Counted from the stretch's first letter, positions 1 to 11,750 are shown. The stretch is DNA of 64,000 nt from Zizania palustris (GCA_019279435.1 JAAALK010000079.1:105071198-105135197), one strand, 5' to 3'. Program-made: numbers and translations. Notes: generated by a model from the sequence alone, not told the origin.

Positions 1-499
1 AAAAAATAACTGTAGTAAATAAAAATGTGTTCTCAGATGATTTAATAAATACTTGATGTGCACAGGAAAAACACCTAAATATATCAATAAATATTCATAT
101 TGCAAACTGAAAATAAAATATTAATCAAGTGAATAAATCATGGATCATTCAGAAATAAATTCAAAAAAAAACTAATGAATTGCACGTAAATCGAGAATAA
201 AAAATATTACTGTGACTATTTTTTTCTTTTTATACGAACAAACTAAAAATACATAAATAAATAATATGCGAGCACTAATGAAGTTTAGCAGCGAAAAATT
301 AATCACGAAAACACTAATCAGATTCACATGCTAAACATGAATAGAGAGTTATTGATTTAATTAATCCGGCTGAAAAATAGGAGATTAGATAGGAAAGGTT
401 TACGTCCGTTTGTTCACCCACGCAGAAAACCGTGCCTTGAGAAAGTCACCGGCTGCGTTGAACTGCTGCTTATGCTGCGCTTGGTTGACGTTACGCGTG
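1..499. other. Left flank of the nested stack, no gene seen
   Basis: Bases 1-360 are strongly AT-rich with no reading frame of note; about 380-499 becomes GC-richer. The last five bases, GCGTG, are the left target-site duplication of element O. Joined across O, this DNA continues at 59605. I cannot assign it to a known element; it may be part of an older LTR retrotransposon, because the matching right flank looks LTR-like. Confidence 0.6.
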
Positions 500-986
500 T
501 GTTGACACGAAAACATGCCCCCGCACTAGGGTCAGTTCGACGATCCAAAAGTGCGCGGATACTTAGGAACAAGCCCAAGCATGACGCGGCACCGACATCG
601 CGTTCCGACTACCCTTAGTCGTGATAAGGGGGGTGGAGTCGCCAGGCAATCAGATCACACAAAATAACCCAATTAGTGGAAAGAAATAGATTAAACAGAA
701 TAAAATCAGCAAACCGGTCGGAGCTTGTCTACTTCGAAGTCTTGTGCGAAGGGGGCACCGAAGTATACCTTCGGTGTCTGGCGTTCGGACTGATCTGGCC
801 AAAGATTGACTTCAAATGGATCTGGACGTAACGATCACCTCCGAACAGCGGTGTTCGGCGTGAGTTTTCTGACGACAAATTACAGAAGTGTCGCAAGAGC
901 CACACGTGGGTGTAACTTCGTCCAGTGCAGAGTATGGTCATGGCGAAGCCTATTGTGACGAAGTGTGCTGGCGAAGCCTGTTGCCG
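500..986 (-). repeat. O 3' LTR, piece 1 of 2
   Basis: This piece aligns with 58320-58836 of the intact LTR copy, with scattered substitutions and an internal deletion of about 30 bp near 765. In element orientation it is the downstream half of the 3' LTR. It stops abruptly after TTGCCG at 981-986, where element B coding sequence begins. The counterpart of 58837-59269 (about 430 bp) is missing, and the LTR resumes at 11403. Confidence 0.9.
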
Positions 987-2298
987 AGGAACCCGCCCAC
1001 TTCCCGACTTCCGCCGCCAAGACTCCGGCCGACAAGACTTTCACCGAGACTCCCGGCGAGGCCGGAAGCATCTTCGGGGAGAGGTCCTCAGCATCACACC
1101 TCGGGTCCCCGCTAAGCACCAGCACACGTCCGGCGTGAGTCGCTTCGCTGGGGCCCTGGAGGGGCCACGCTTTACTGCAGCGTCCACGGCGAAAACCGGA
1201 GCCACGACACCGATTCCTGCCGGACCATCCTCGCCCTCTGGAATGACTACCTCGAGCGAAATGCCGGCCATGGTTCTACCGACAAGGGGAACCCTGTACC
1301 TCGCCCAGAAGCGGTCTAGGTGGTCGGACGCCGCGACATGCCGGAGGTCCTGTGCCTGGCCCCGGAGTTCGGACGGGCCTAGGATCCCAAACTCGAAGAC
1401 GTGCCAGATCGGGGGAACGGGTAGTCCTCCCCATATCCGGAGGAGGGGCCCTGGGAGCCCTATCCAAGTGCCAGCGGCGAGAATACGTTCAGGAGGTTGG
1501 GCATATCGGCACGTCTAGCCCCTCTGCGCTCCCCGAATGGTCCCACGTTCCCATCTCCTTCACTGCCGAGGATGCCGCCGGAGTCAAGTTCCCGCATGTC
1601 GACCCCCTCATCATCTCCACAGATATCGCCAGAGACGAGGTGCGTCGCATCTTGGTCGATGGGGGAAGCTATGCTGACATCATTTTTGTGCAGGCCTTCG
1701 ATCAGCTGTGCCTCTCTCGGAAGCACTTGCTGCCAGCTTCCCGTCCACTCCAGGGGTTCGCAGGCCCCCCTCGATGCCCTGGGCCAAGTCATGCTGGAGG
1801 TGGCCTTCGGAGATTCCCCCCTCCAGCACTGTGAGGAGATCCTCTTCGACGTAGTTGACGCTCCGTACGCCTACAACACCATCTTCGGGAGGGGGATGCT
1901 CAACCGCTTCGCAGCCATCGCCCACCACAACTACTTGTGCCTCAAGATGCCGACCCCAGGAGGGGTGCTGTCGGTCCTAGGCGACCAGGCCGCAGCCCGT
2001 CGGGTCGAATACGGCCACTCGGTGCCGCTGGAGCCGCGCTAGATTCATAGCGTCCGCGAAGGCGTGGAAGGAGTCAACCCCCCTGGCGCCAGAGACTCTG
2101 TGCCGAAGGGGTGCCCGGTCAAACCTCTCCCGGAGGGGGAGATCATCACGAAGATCCTGATCCAATACGGGAAGGAGCGCCCGATCCAGTTCGGAGGGGC
2201 TTGGAGCCGGAGGTGTCAAAGCAACTCGAGGAAGTCATCCAGGCGTCAACCACTCGATCATCGAGCATTCGCTGGCGGTCGACCCGAAGGCTCGACCA
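987..2298 (+). pseudogene. B gag C-terminus, protease and RT N-terminus (broken)
   Basis: It opens inside gag (RQDSGRQDFHRDSRRGRKH region, 1010-1075). A frameshift near 1150 moves the zinc-finger-like stretch to another frame, and a further one near 1770 follows the protease. The aspartic protease signature ILVDGGS with downstream ADIIFVQAFDQL is readable at about 1651-1710. The segment DVVDAPYAYNTIFGRGMLN follows near 1846-1905, then a TAG at 2040-2042. Near 2240 a deletion removes the part that in A reads ENLDVFAWSDED. What is left is recognisable only by comparison with A. Confidence 0.8.
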
Positions 2299-2985
2299 GT
2301 GCGCCAGGGGCTCCGGAAACTCTCCGTCGAGCGGGCCGAGCTTGCCAAGGCTGAGACTGAGAAGCTGCTTCGAGCGGGGGTCATCCGGGAAGTGAGTCAC
2401 ACTGAGTGGTTGTCTAACCCAGTGTTTGTCCAGAAGAAAACATCTGGAAAGTGGCGTATGTGTATCGACTTCACCTCTCTAAATAAAGCTTGCCCCCGTG
2501 ACCCCTACCCCATGCCTCGCATTGATCAACTAGTCGATTCCACCGCCAGTGCAGAGCTCCTCAGTTTCCTTGACGCTTATTCAGGATATCACCAGATTTG
2601 GTTAAAGCCTGAGGATCAAGTCAAGACAAGCTTTGTTACCCCCGCGGGAGTATTTTGCTACGTTCGAATGCCTTTCGGCCTCCGCAACGACGGGGCCACC
2701 TTTTCGAGACTAATATCCAAGGCTTTGGGCCATCAGATAGGCCGCAACATTGAAGCGTACATGGACGATATTGTTATCAAGAGTACCATCAAGGATCGCC
2801 ATAGTGCGGACATAGCTGAGACCTTTGATAGCCTTCGGTGGTGTGGGATCCGCCTTAATCCGGAGAAGTGTGTCTTCAGAGCGCGCGCTGGGAAGCTGCT
2901 CGGGTATCTAGTTTCCAGCCGAGGCATCGAAGCTAGCCCAACACAAGTAAACGCATTGCAGAACATGTCCCCCCATAGAATTTGA
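2299..2985 (+). pseudogene. B reverse transcriptase domain (open, 228 codons, not functional in context)
   Basis: Gypsy RT core: CIDFTSLNKACPRDPYPMPR, then SFLDAYSGYHQIW, MPFGLRN and the catalytic EAYMDDIVIKS block. Within the last motifs an Asn-Asp replaces the usual Asn-Ala before GATFSRL. The frame ends at TGA 2983-2985, just after a run of six C (2970-2975) where A and D keep the reading frame into RNase H. The frame is isolated from gag-PR by earlier shifts, so it could not be made as part of a polyprotein. Confidence 0.85.
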
Positions 2986-4148
2986 AGCAAGCACAGAAGC
3001 TAGCCGGGCGCTTAGCCGCCCTTGGCCGATTTCTGGCAAAATCAGCTGAAAAAAGCTTGCCCATCTTCAAGGCGCTCCGGGGCTCTAAAACTTTCAAGTG
3101 GACCTCCGAGTGTCAGAGCTGCTTCGATCAAATAAAGGGGTACCTCTCTGGTCTCGTAGCCCTCGCCACGCCTCGAGCCGGTTGTCCCCTTCTGGTCTAC
3201 CTCGCCGCCTCTGGCAACGCGGCGAGTGCAGCCCTGATCCAGGAAGAAGAACTTGGCAGGAAGTTGGTGCAACGCCCTGTCTATTTTGTATCCGAAGCCC
3301 TCTCCGGAGCCAGAGTACGGTACTCTGAGCTTGAGAAGGTGGCATACGCTCTCGGCATGGCATCCTGAAAGCTTCGACACTACTTCATGGCTCACGACGT
3401 CATTATTCCAACTGCATACCCACTCGGCGACATGTTCCGAAACAAGGATGCCACCGACCGCATCGGGAATTGGGCGGTAGAATTGGCCCCATTTGGGATC
3501 TCCTTCATTGCCCGAACTGCCATCAAGTCTCAAATTCTCGCCAACTTCGTTGCCGAATGGACATCCGCGGCTGATCACGCCAGCACCGAAGCAGGTGAAG
3601 GAGTTTGGACCGTCTATTCGGATGGTGCCTACCAGGCTTCGGGGGCTGGGGCCGGAGCAGTCATTGTCTCCCCCTCCGGCCAACAGGCCTCGTACTCCGC
3701 TCGACTGAATTTCAAGGCTACCAACAACATCGCCGAGTACGAAGGAGTCCTACTGGGTCTTCGCAAGGCGCATGCACTCGGAGCTGCTCGTGTCGTAGTC
3801 AAGACCGAGTCCCAAGTCGTCGCCAGGCACATCGACAAGAGTTTCCAGGATCGGCACCCAGACCTCGCCTCCTACCTCGAAGCCATTCGGAGATCTGAAG
3901 CATCCTTCAAGGGGATATCCGTTCAAAGCATCCCGAGAAGCGAAAACTGCCAAGCCGATGCCCTTGCTAAAGCCGGAGGCGGCGGCCAAGCCATGCCACG
4001 GGGCACCTTCTTCGAGGAAATTACCCGACCTTCGGTGCTCCTCCGCGACGAGGCATCAACCTCTGCGCCAGCCGAACCCCCGACATCGCTTCAACTAGCC
4101 CCAGTTCTCTGCACGGTCAACAACGATTGGCGGGAGCCCATCTTGTGA
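2982..4148 (+). pseudogene. B RT-linked RNase H plus second (archaeal-type) RNase H
   Basis: The first part (to TGA near 3366) is the RT-linked RNase H region (CFDQIKGYLSG, VYFVSEALSG). The frame resumes after the stop with the spacer DVIIPTAYPLGDMF and the second RNase H that marks Tat-lineage elements: VYSDGAYQASGAGAGAV, NIAEYEGVLLGLRKA. The third acidic position, Asp in A (KTDSQIV), is Glu here (KTESQVV), which would probably harm catalysis. The segment ends at TGA 4146-4148. Confidence 0.82.
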
Positions 4149-5339
4149 ACACTCGGCGGCAACACGGATGACCGTCCCGGCCCGGATCAAGCACGGCTCC
4201 GGCTCCGTGCCCGGTCTTTCCAAGTCATTGATGGCATCCTCTACAAATTTGGGGTATGTTCCCCGCTACTCCGATGCATCTCTCACTCGGACGGTGTAGC
4301 CATGCTCTAGGAAATCCACGAGGGGCTGTGCGGTAGCCAATTGGCGCCTCGGGCACTTGCCGGGAAAGTTCTCCGGCAAGGAGTGTACTGGACCACTATC
4401 ATCGCCGATGCCAAAGGTATGGTTCGTACTTGCCAAGGGTGCCAGTGGATGGGGCGGCGGAGTCACAGACCCCCGGTCACTCTGCAGCCCATTCCGCCTG
4501 TGTGGCCTTTGGCTCGCTGGGGAATAGATCTCATTGGGCCATTCCCTAGAGCGAGAGGCAATCTATGCTTCGCTGTAGTAGCCGTCGAATACTTCTCCAA
4601 ATGGGTCGAAGTCGAGCCGTTGATGTCCATCACATCCCGGAGCGTCTAGAAATTCTTCTGGCAGAATATCGTCTGCCGCTTCGGAGTACCTAGGCAGCTC
4701 ACGCTGGACAATGGCACACATTTCGATGCTGGGGCTTTCAGGGCATTCTGCGAAGAATTGGGAGTCCAGCTCTGCTTCGCAGTAGTTCGGCACCCTCAGT
4801 CAAATGGGGCTGTTGAGCAGGCTAATGGGCATATCCTCTCGGGCCTCAATAAACGCATCGTGGGCTTAGCCAAGGGATTGTGGCCTGAAGAGCTACCGAA
4901 GATCCTGTGGTCCATTCGGACCACCCCTTCCTGGGCTATGGGGTTCACCCCGTTCCGGCTCCTATATGGCGATGAAGCAATGACTCCAACGGAGCTTCGG
5001 GCTGGTTCTCTGCGAGTCACAGCACCCGAGACCGATGAGCAGCGCGCCATCTCCCTCGACCTCGCAGAGGAGACACGGCTCTGAGCCGTCACCAATCTTT
5101 CCCACTACCAGAAGTAAACTAAGGCGTGGTATGACCCCAAGGTCAGGCGCAGCGAGTTCCAGCCAGGGCACCTTGTCCTGCGTGCGGTTGCCGCTCCGAC
5201 GAAGCTAGGCAACAAGTGGGAAGGCCCGTACATCGTGACCGGCTCCGGGCGACTGGGATCCTACCGCCTCGCTACCCTGGAAGACGAGGACCTGAAGCAT
5301 ACTTGGCACGCGGAGCACCTGAAGCGTTATTTCGCATAA
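4149..5339 (+). pseudogene. B integrase (multiple stops)
   Basis: The zinc-binding H-H-C-C region (EIHEGLCGS ... CQGCQW) and catalytic blocks WGIDLIGPFP, LDNGTHFD and NGAVEQANG are all present but interrupted by TAG near 4308, TAG near 4648, TGA near 5083 and TAA near 5115. The C-terminal end GNKWEGPYIV ... WHAEHLKRYFA closes with TAA at 5337-5339, at the same protein end as A and C. Confidence 0.85.
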
Positions 5340-5483
5340 TTTTAATAAGTGTATTCCGATGTTGGCCGATGCCGGCTACTGTTGTATTCAACCATCAATT
5401 TAGTAAAACTATTGGGTGAGCGTTTTTGACCAAGGTGGACGCACCGCGGTACCAAAACATAGTTTCACCTAACGGTCGGGTTC
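5340..5483 (+). other. B spacer between pol stop and repeat tract
   Basis: Non-coding spacer after the integrase stop, ending with a GCACCGCGGTACCAAA block. The same spacer with the same block occurs in C at 47195-47334, so it is part of the element's 3' region. Confidence 0.6.
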
Positions 5484-6375
5484 CGGGCTCCGGCTCGACG
5501 CACCCTCGATTCGGGTTTCGAGCTCCAGCTCGACGCACCCTAGGATTCGGGTTCCAAGCTCCGGCTCGACGCACCCTCGATTCGGGTTCCGAGCTCCGGC
5601 TCGACGCACCCTCGATTCGGGTTCCGAGCTCCGGCTCGACGCACCCTCGATTCAGATTCTGAGCTCCGGCTCGACGCACCCTCGATTCGGGTTCTGAGCT
5701 TCGGCTCGATGCACCCTACGATTTGGGTTCCGAGCTCCGGCTCGACGCACCCTAGGATTCGGGTTCCAGGCTCTGGCTCGACGCACCCTCGATTCGGGTT
5801 CCAAGATCCGGCTCGATGCACCCTCGATTCGGGTTCTGAGCTCCGGCTCGACGCACCCTGCGATTCGGGTTCCGAGCTCCGGCTCGACGCACCCTAGGAT
5901 TCGGGTTCCGGGCTTCGGCTCGACGCACCCTCGATTCGGGTTCCGAGCTCCGGCTCGACACACCCTCGATCAGGTTCCGAACCCCGGCTCGATGCACCCT
6001 TGATTCGGGTTCCGAGCCCCGGCTCGACGCACGCTCGATTCGGGTTCCGAGCTCTGGCTCGACGCACCCTCGATTCGGGTTCCGAGCTCCGGCTCAACGC
6101 ACCCTCGATTCGGGTTCCGAGCTCCGGCTCGATGCACCCTACGATTCGGGTTCCGAGCTCCGGCTCGACGCACCCTAGGATTCGGGTTCCGGGCTCCGGC
6201 TCGACGCACCCTCGATTCGGGTTTCAAGCTCCGGCTCGACGCACCCTCGATTCAGGTTCCGAGCTCCGGCTCGACGCACCCTCGATCGGGTTCCGAGCTT
6301 CGGCTCGATGCACCCTCGATCGGGTTCCGAACCCTAGCTCAACGCACCCTCGATTCGGGCCCCGAACCCCTCGTT
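5484..6375 (+). repeat. B tandem repeat, about 26 units of about 34 bp
   Basis: The repeat core is GCTCCGGCTCGACGCACCCT followed by CGATTCGGGTTCCGA. Units differ by point changes and by a small insertion (CTAGGATTC or CTACGATTC variants recur at intervals). The tract lies between the pol stop and the antisense gene. A has a 60-bp array and C a related 36-bp array at the same place. Hypervariable tandem repeats in this 3' region are known in the Tat/Ogre branch and can seed satellites. Open frames across it are artefacts of periodicity. Confidence 0.93.
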
Positions 6376-6560
6376 CGATAGAACTTAGTCCCTCTGCCTT
6401 CCTCACCGATGTTCACGCCTAGTCGACAAGTCGCCTACCCGCGACGGAGGGGGGGGGGGAAGGAGCAAGGAGGAAGGCTTCGATTATGTGCATCATCAAT
6501 ACAACATGCAATATACAGCATTTGTCGCAAATCGAAAGCAAGAGAGATCAAGATAAGTTT
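6376..6560 (+). other. B spacer between repeat tract and antisense gene end
   Basis: GC-rich then AT-richer non-coding DNA with a G run at 6450-6459 (also in C near 47935). It holds the likely 3' untranslated part of the antisense gene. No other feature seen. Confidence 0.5.
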
Positions 6561-6569
6561 TCATCTAAA

Positions 6570-9500
6570 CCAAGCAGGAACAGGAAGCCTCTTCGATCCG
6601 AGCAGTCATCCGGGCCGGAGCCCGCCCTAGTCCGAGGCTCCGGCATTGCGGGCGTAGACTTCTTTTTCCTCTTCTGCCTTTTCTCCTCCTTCCTCTGGGC
6701 GCGAAGTGTCCTTTGGTCTTCCTGCAACTAAGCCCAGCTACGCAAACCTTCGCCCCCAGACGGTGCTCCACTCGGATCAGCTTCCGTGTCAGACCAATCC
6801 ACCGGTTTGGGAGATGAAGACGGAGCTCGGGGCTCCTCTTCTTCCTTTACTAGGCTCAGAACCCCTTGAAGAACCTCGGGGTCCGCATGCCCGTCGCTAC
6901 CTCGGGGAAGGACGAAGCGTGCAGGCCGATTCGCTCTCAAGGCCTCGAGAATAGCCCATCGGTGCCGAAGAGCATCGTCAGGCTCGAGTGCCTCAATGTC
7001 GCAATCGCAGGCATAGACACCCTGAATAATCCCCGGAAAGCAAGTACTTTCTATTAATTGCATAGATAAGTTTCTAAAGCTATTACAAGATGTGCAGCGC
7101 AGGGATCCTAAGGAAATTACACCTTCGGGTCCGATTGCCGTGCCGTAGCCGAAGGCTTCGAAGGGGCTGGAGGTTCGCTGGAACGAAGGGCTTCCTCTAG
7201 CCAAGCTTTGATCACCTCGGGGCCCTCGGTTTGCCAGGTCACCCTGAGCGCTCTCCAAGACTACGCGACCGCCGAACTCGGTGAACGGAGGTGGCTCCCC
7301 CCGAAGGCGACGGGATGCGAGCTCGAAGGCAAAGGAAGAGGAAGGCCGGACAGCTCAATGTGTCGGAGGATCCCATAGGCGGCTACCCGGGCTGATACCT
7401 CACCATACTTTGATATGGTGAGGCTTATCTGGCGGATGACAGACTGGATGAACTTTAGCCGACGAAGAAGGGGCTCCCGGGCAACATCGAAGGCCGCGCA
7501 TCCAGTGCAATAGCGCGCCAGCACCCTCCGGAGAGACGCCACGGTGTCCGCCGCCGTCTTTTCCCCCTGAGCGAGCGCCTTGATCTCCTCATCCTTCCGG
7601 GCCAGGATGTCCACCTCGGTCCGCTCCAGCTAGAGCACTCGGGCTTCGAGAGCTTCGGCGTTGGCTGCTGCCTCTCGGAGGTCGTCCATATCCGAGACTT
7701 GGGCCTGGAGCATGAAGACCTCCCCTTCGAGTCGCTCCGCATCCTCGGCTCGAGACCGGAGCCCCTCCGCCTCGGCGGCCCGGACCCAAAGGGCGCCAAC
7801 CTCCGCCTCAAGCTCGTCCGCTCGGGCAGCCCAAGCCTGGAGTCCCTCCATCTCAGCGACTTGAGCCTTGAGGGAATCAACCTCTGCCACCCGGGCCTCG
7901 AGCGCTTCGGCTCTAGCGGCCCGGAGACGAAGGCTTTCAATTTCCGCCGCCTACTCGCAAACCAGCCTCTCGGCAGCGTCCGCTAGACCGGAGAGCTCCG
8001 AAGCTTCGCTCTCGTGGCGGTGGTGCTCAGAAAGCAGGGAGAGCAGCGATCCCTGCGCCAGCACAACTACCTGCACAAGAAGTGGCGAGTCAGGAAAAGG
8101 AGGGCTAGGGGCTCAACAAAGGGTACTCCGAAGGGATACCTGGCCAGCGACGGTCTCGATGGCCCGGCCGAGCTCAAGGCTATCCGAAAAGCCAAGCTCT
8201 TCTATCACCGAAGCCTCCCGCAAGCGAAGGTAGTAGTCATGGACCAGGGCCACCCTCGACGCAAAGTCCTCACCCTCCACCTGGTAGGGGCACAGGAGGG
8301 CACGCTAGAGCGCGCTCCCCGCGGGCTGGAAGGCAGATGAGGCCGGGTCACAGTCCCTTGTCCGTCTACCGGGGAAGCTCCTCCGGAGGCTCCCTCTGGC
8401 TCCTCGCCACGAGACTCCGAAGCCCCCGCCACATTGGTGGGGATTCCGGACCCCGCATGGGCGATATCCTCGGAAGGAATCGAGGCTTGGTCAGGAGCCC
8501 GAATGGACGTGCCTGCTTAGAGGAAACAGAAGTTAAGGGTTAAAGGGCCCGGTGATTCGAAGTAAAGGCCGGACAGGTTCACGTACCTTCGTCCACGGCC
8601 TCGGCGAAGACCTCCGAATGCCAAAAGAACAAGCCGTCTATTGAGTTTACCGGAGAACCAGCCGCCGTCGTGGCCAGTTCAGCCTCGACGTCAGCACTTC
8701 CTTTGACGGCATCGAGGGGGTCGGCCAGCCCCCCTCGGTCCAGGCTATCGGTCTCCCGGCTCCCCCGAGAGCTGGCAGTGACCCCCTCTGAGGCTGGGTC
8801 GTGCGGAGGAGTAGCCTTGGGGGACGACGTCGCTTCAGTAGCCGGCGCCTCTAGCCCCGTCCTTGGAGCAGGCTCCGAAGGGTTCGAAGGGACAGGAACA
8901 CCCTCGGCTCCTTCGGTGCTCGGTTGGTCTGGCTAGACCGGGTCCGCAACCGCCGGAGGGTCCTCTGGTTCTGACCCGGCCCCCTCACTGGAATACCCCC
9001 ATTCAGAGTGGGAAGCGGATGAGTGGGCCGGGGAGAGCCTCCGCGGGCCCTTCACCATCTTCTTCTTCTTCGAAGGGAGCCAAGGAGAAAGTCCGCCGTC
9101 AGGGTCGGCCACCTTCCTCTTCGATGCGGCGCGGAGGACCTCTCCTTCCGGGAGAGGTGGGGGCGAGAGCTCGAGTGCGTCCCACACCCGGTTGGATCAC
9201 CCCCAGGACCCCACTAGTTCCACCCGCCGTGTGTATTCGGCCGGAGTGGGAGCCCCGAGGATCTTCTCCGCCATGCGGGAAACCTCCTCGGGCGTCTTGG
9301 CGATGAGCGACCCTCTGATTCGGAGGTTAGCGTTGGGCGCCCGCCGAGCGCAATAGGTGAAGCCAAAAGAGAACGCAGATGCTTACCGAGCTGGCGGGAG
9401 AGTTCCGTCGAGGTCGACTCATCTCGGCTGCTCCGAAGCGACGCCGGCCACTCCTCCTTCAGTGGTGGGATCTCGAGGGCCACGAACTCCTCCGTCAGGT

Positions 9501-10251
9501 CCCGCATACTCATCCGGCGAGCAACGATTCGGAGGAGCTGGATCCTTGCGGAGACCGAACCGGCACTGCCCTCGATGCGCGCCTCCCTCTGAAACCAGAT
9601 ATGCCGCGGGGGCCCAGCGAGCCCGGAGTTGAGCCCCACGTGGACGTAGAACCAGCGGTTCACCCACTTGGAGTACCACCGCTCGTTGATGGCCTTCGCT
9701 GGGAAGGAGTCCGTATACTTCCTCCGGAGCTGGAAATTGATGCTCCCAAAGGCTAATACCCGGTCGTGCATTCATGCGAAGACCTCCGCCCTCCCTTCGT
9801 AGCCCTCGGCGCGCATGGCCCACTCGAAGATGGCGAGGCGGGCCACGGCGTTCGGAGACAATTGCGGGAGCTCCAAGTGGAAGGCATCTAATACTCTGGC
9901 TAGGAGCTCCGAAGCGGGGAACCCTAGCCCCGCGTCGAAGAAGGCCTCGAAGATGACGAGCTCCCCTTCTCGTGGCTCCGGGACCGGCTCCGGGCCCGGC
10001 TTTCTGGCTGGCGATTCGGGGCCAAGGCGGCCCCTAGTCGCTTGCTCAATGGACGCGTCAGTGCATGCCGATGGCCCAAGCTCCAGGGTTTGCTACCTGA
10101 ACCGCTCCGAGGCGGGACGGAGCTCCCACGAGTTGCGCACCTCGGCCAGACCAGAAGCGGTCGCCGCCGCGGCCGCCGCCGCCGCCGCCGCCATTTGACG
10201 TTGTAGGAACCGGGGATCTACCGCCATGGCAGGAGCACTCTCTTTCGCCAT
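6570..10251 (-). pseudogene. B antisense gene (PF04195/Transposase_28-like plus coiled coil), decayed
   Basis: Read leftward from ATG 10251 (MAKESAPAMAVDPRFLQRQ). Exon 1 holds the conserved FGSINFQLRRKYTDSFPAKA and WYSKWVNRWFYVHVGL blocks (about 9740-9640) and ends at a GT donor at 9386-9385 like A, C and D, but frameshifts interrupt it. Exon 2 starts near 9315 with the GAPTPAEYTRR block. The fourth exon, about 8030-7258, is a coiled coil (AEVDSLKAQVAEMEGLQAWA), followed by a last exon at about 7025-6600 (RPARFVLPRGSDGHADPEVL). Frameshifts and a stop near 7630 break it. The function of this family is unknown; the Pfam name does not mean a DNA transposase. Confidence 0.75.
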
Positions 10252-10362
10252 GACCAGGAGGAACAAGGAGAAGGCAGGGGCGCAAGAGCAAGCGTTCGCC
10301 GTCAAGAATGAAGTTGAGGGTTTGAGGTGAGCAGGAAAGGGAATGTTTGGCCTAGCCGTGGC

Positions 10363-10369
10363 TATTTAA
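10363..10369 (-). promoter_or_regulatory. TATA-like box of B antisense gene
   Basis: The minus strand reads GCTTAAATAGCC here, 112 bp upstream of the antisense ATG at 10251. The same box at nearly the same distance occurs in C (51878-51884) and D (29312-29318). Conservation in three copies supports a dedicated promoter; transcription is not shown. Confidence 0.55.
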
Positions 10370-10851
10370 GCACGAGAGCGGTCGCCGGTCCACCTTCAAC
10401 CGTTCAAACGTGTGCGCGCGACGGTTGCACGGCGCCCGCATTTAAAACTACCGGCGCTTTGCACGCACCAGTCTCCGACGGTCCACCTTCTTTGCGCCGC
10501 CCATGCGCTCGCCGCATTTACTGTGTCCAGTAATGCGCTAACTCATCTCCTCGGGTAACGGAACCCGATGGTCCAAGATGCGCCGGCGTCCTGCAGATGG
10601 TCAGGCCTGTTCCTCCGAAGGAGCAGAGAGCGAATAGCCAGTCGGGGGTGCTCCGAAGGCAGCCCTCGGACTTCGGACCCTAGGGCGCCTCGAGGCTCCC
10701 AAGCGTCTCCGGAACGGCCAGCCTAGGCCGCCTCACAGCAAGATTCATCATCTTTATGTAAGTCGATTTCTTATAAAGGTTATCGGAATTATCATGTGCG
10801 CTTCCACCCTCTTACGCAGGACTCTCGAAGAGGAATGAAGCGAGGGGCTAC
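10370..10851 (+). other. B region between antisense promoter and 3' LTR, with polypurine tract
   Basis: No gene. It is GC-rich upstream sequence of the antisense gene, ending in the polypurine-like stretch GAAGCGAGGGGCTAC directly before the LTR. The same stretch precedes the 3' LTRs of C and D, and a shorter form precedes that of A. Confidence 0.65.
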
Positions 10852-11402
10852 TGTTGGGGGAGATAATCCCGATGACAGGAGGGGAGCACGAAGGTCCGTA
10901 CGACTCCGAAGGAAGACCACAACCAGGAGACCCGAAGCCCAGCACCAGAGGTACTTAAACCTCCGAGCAAAGGAGCCAGAGGTCTCCGGAGGCTCCGAGG
11001 CACGCCGGAGTCCACCCTTCGGGCCGAGTCGAGGCTCCGAAAGAAGGCCAGACGCTAAGAAGACTAGTCAAGACCGTAGGGGGACAAGATTGTGATCGCC
11101 TGCACTGTGTCGGGCGGACTTTGCAGCGCCCGACACGGCCGACACGCCGCCAGATCACACCTTCTTGTCTGTACTATGTAACGCTTGTCTATACTATGAA
11201 GTGTCTGTTTTGTCTGTACCACTGACCGATGTCAGACCGAGTGGCAGTTGGGGGTTGCAGGGACCCGACCCTTCAGAGCGGGCCACCCTATAAATACCCC
11301 CCAACTGTAGTTGTAATACACACGATCCCAGAATACAGAGCACACAACATTTCATTACTTCCACCCAAAGAAAACCTGCTGGTTCGATCCGTCGTCCCAA
11401 CA
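10852..11402 (+). repeat. B 3' LTR (551 bp)
   Basis: Begins TGTTGGGGGAGATAATCC and ends GTCGTCCCAACA, so it has TG...CA ends. A TATA box TATAAAT lies at 11289-11295. A perfect 10-bp inverted repeat (arms 11107-11116 and 11127-11136) lies in U3, followed by repeated TGTCTGTACTATG-like motifs at 11165-11220. No 5' LTR is left for comparison. Confidence 0.93.
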
Positions 11403-11732
11403 GGCTTAATTTTCGATCTAATCAGCTATTAACCCGACTGGATGGAGATAAAACTGAGCTGGAATCGCATACAACTCCATCTCTGCCAAAGTGGGCTTCG
11501 GCCAGGCCCGTCGAGGCCTGCTCCTCGGGCTGAAGTTCCGATGGCGTGGGTCTCTGAAGGCTTCTCGGCCGAAGCCCATAGGCTGGCTAGCGGCTTTTGG
11601 AGCCCATAGCTCAATGGACCTTCGGCCCTGTAGGGCTTCGGATGGACCCTAGACATGTGTATTTTTGGCCCAAATCACCAAAATTGATATTTTGACAATC
11701 TCAGCCATTAATGCCATTTTTTGCTATCAACA
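11403..11732 (-). repeat. O 3' LTR, piece 2 of 2
   Basis: Aligns with 59270-59599 of the intact LTR; in element orientation this is the start of the 3' LTR (TGTTGATAGCAAAA). B's right end joins exactly where the intact copy has GGCTTAATTT, three bases after its TATA box. Confidence 0.92.
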
Positions 11733-11736
11733 CATG

Positions 11737-11750
11737 CCCCCCTTCCTTTT
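11737..11750 (-). other. O polypurine tract
   Basis: On the minus strand AAAAGGAAGGGGGG is followed by CATG and then the LTR start TGTTGATAGC. It is the expected primer site for plus-strand DNA synthesis and it fixes the direction of O. Confidence 0.85.

Larger units (their letters stand above)
987..11402 (+). mobile_element. Element B: 5'-deleted Tat-lineage gypsy element inside O's LTR
   Basis: B begins in the middle of gag and has no 5' LTR or PBS. From there it keeps the normal order: gag, PR, RT, two RNase H segments, INT, tandem repeats, antisense gene, PPT and a complete 3' LTR ending CCAACA at 11402. It is the same family as C and D (LTR start TGTTGGGGGAGATAATCC). The missing left end together with missing O LTR sequence points to one deletion after insertion. 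Coding parts carry many frameshifts and stops. Confidence 0.9.

Noticed and set aside
925..1518. 197-codon + strand gene at the left end
   Set aside because: It crosses the O LTR/B gag junction and then runs out of frame through gag; a shadow of broken coding sequence.
5484..6375. Regular short repeats that resemble a CRISPR array
   Set aside because: Units are contiguous with no unique spacers, the setting is a plant retrotransposon, and the same slot holds other tandem arrays in A and C.
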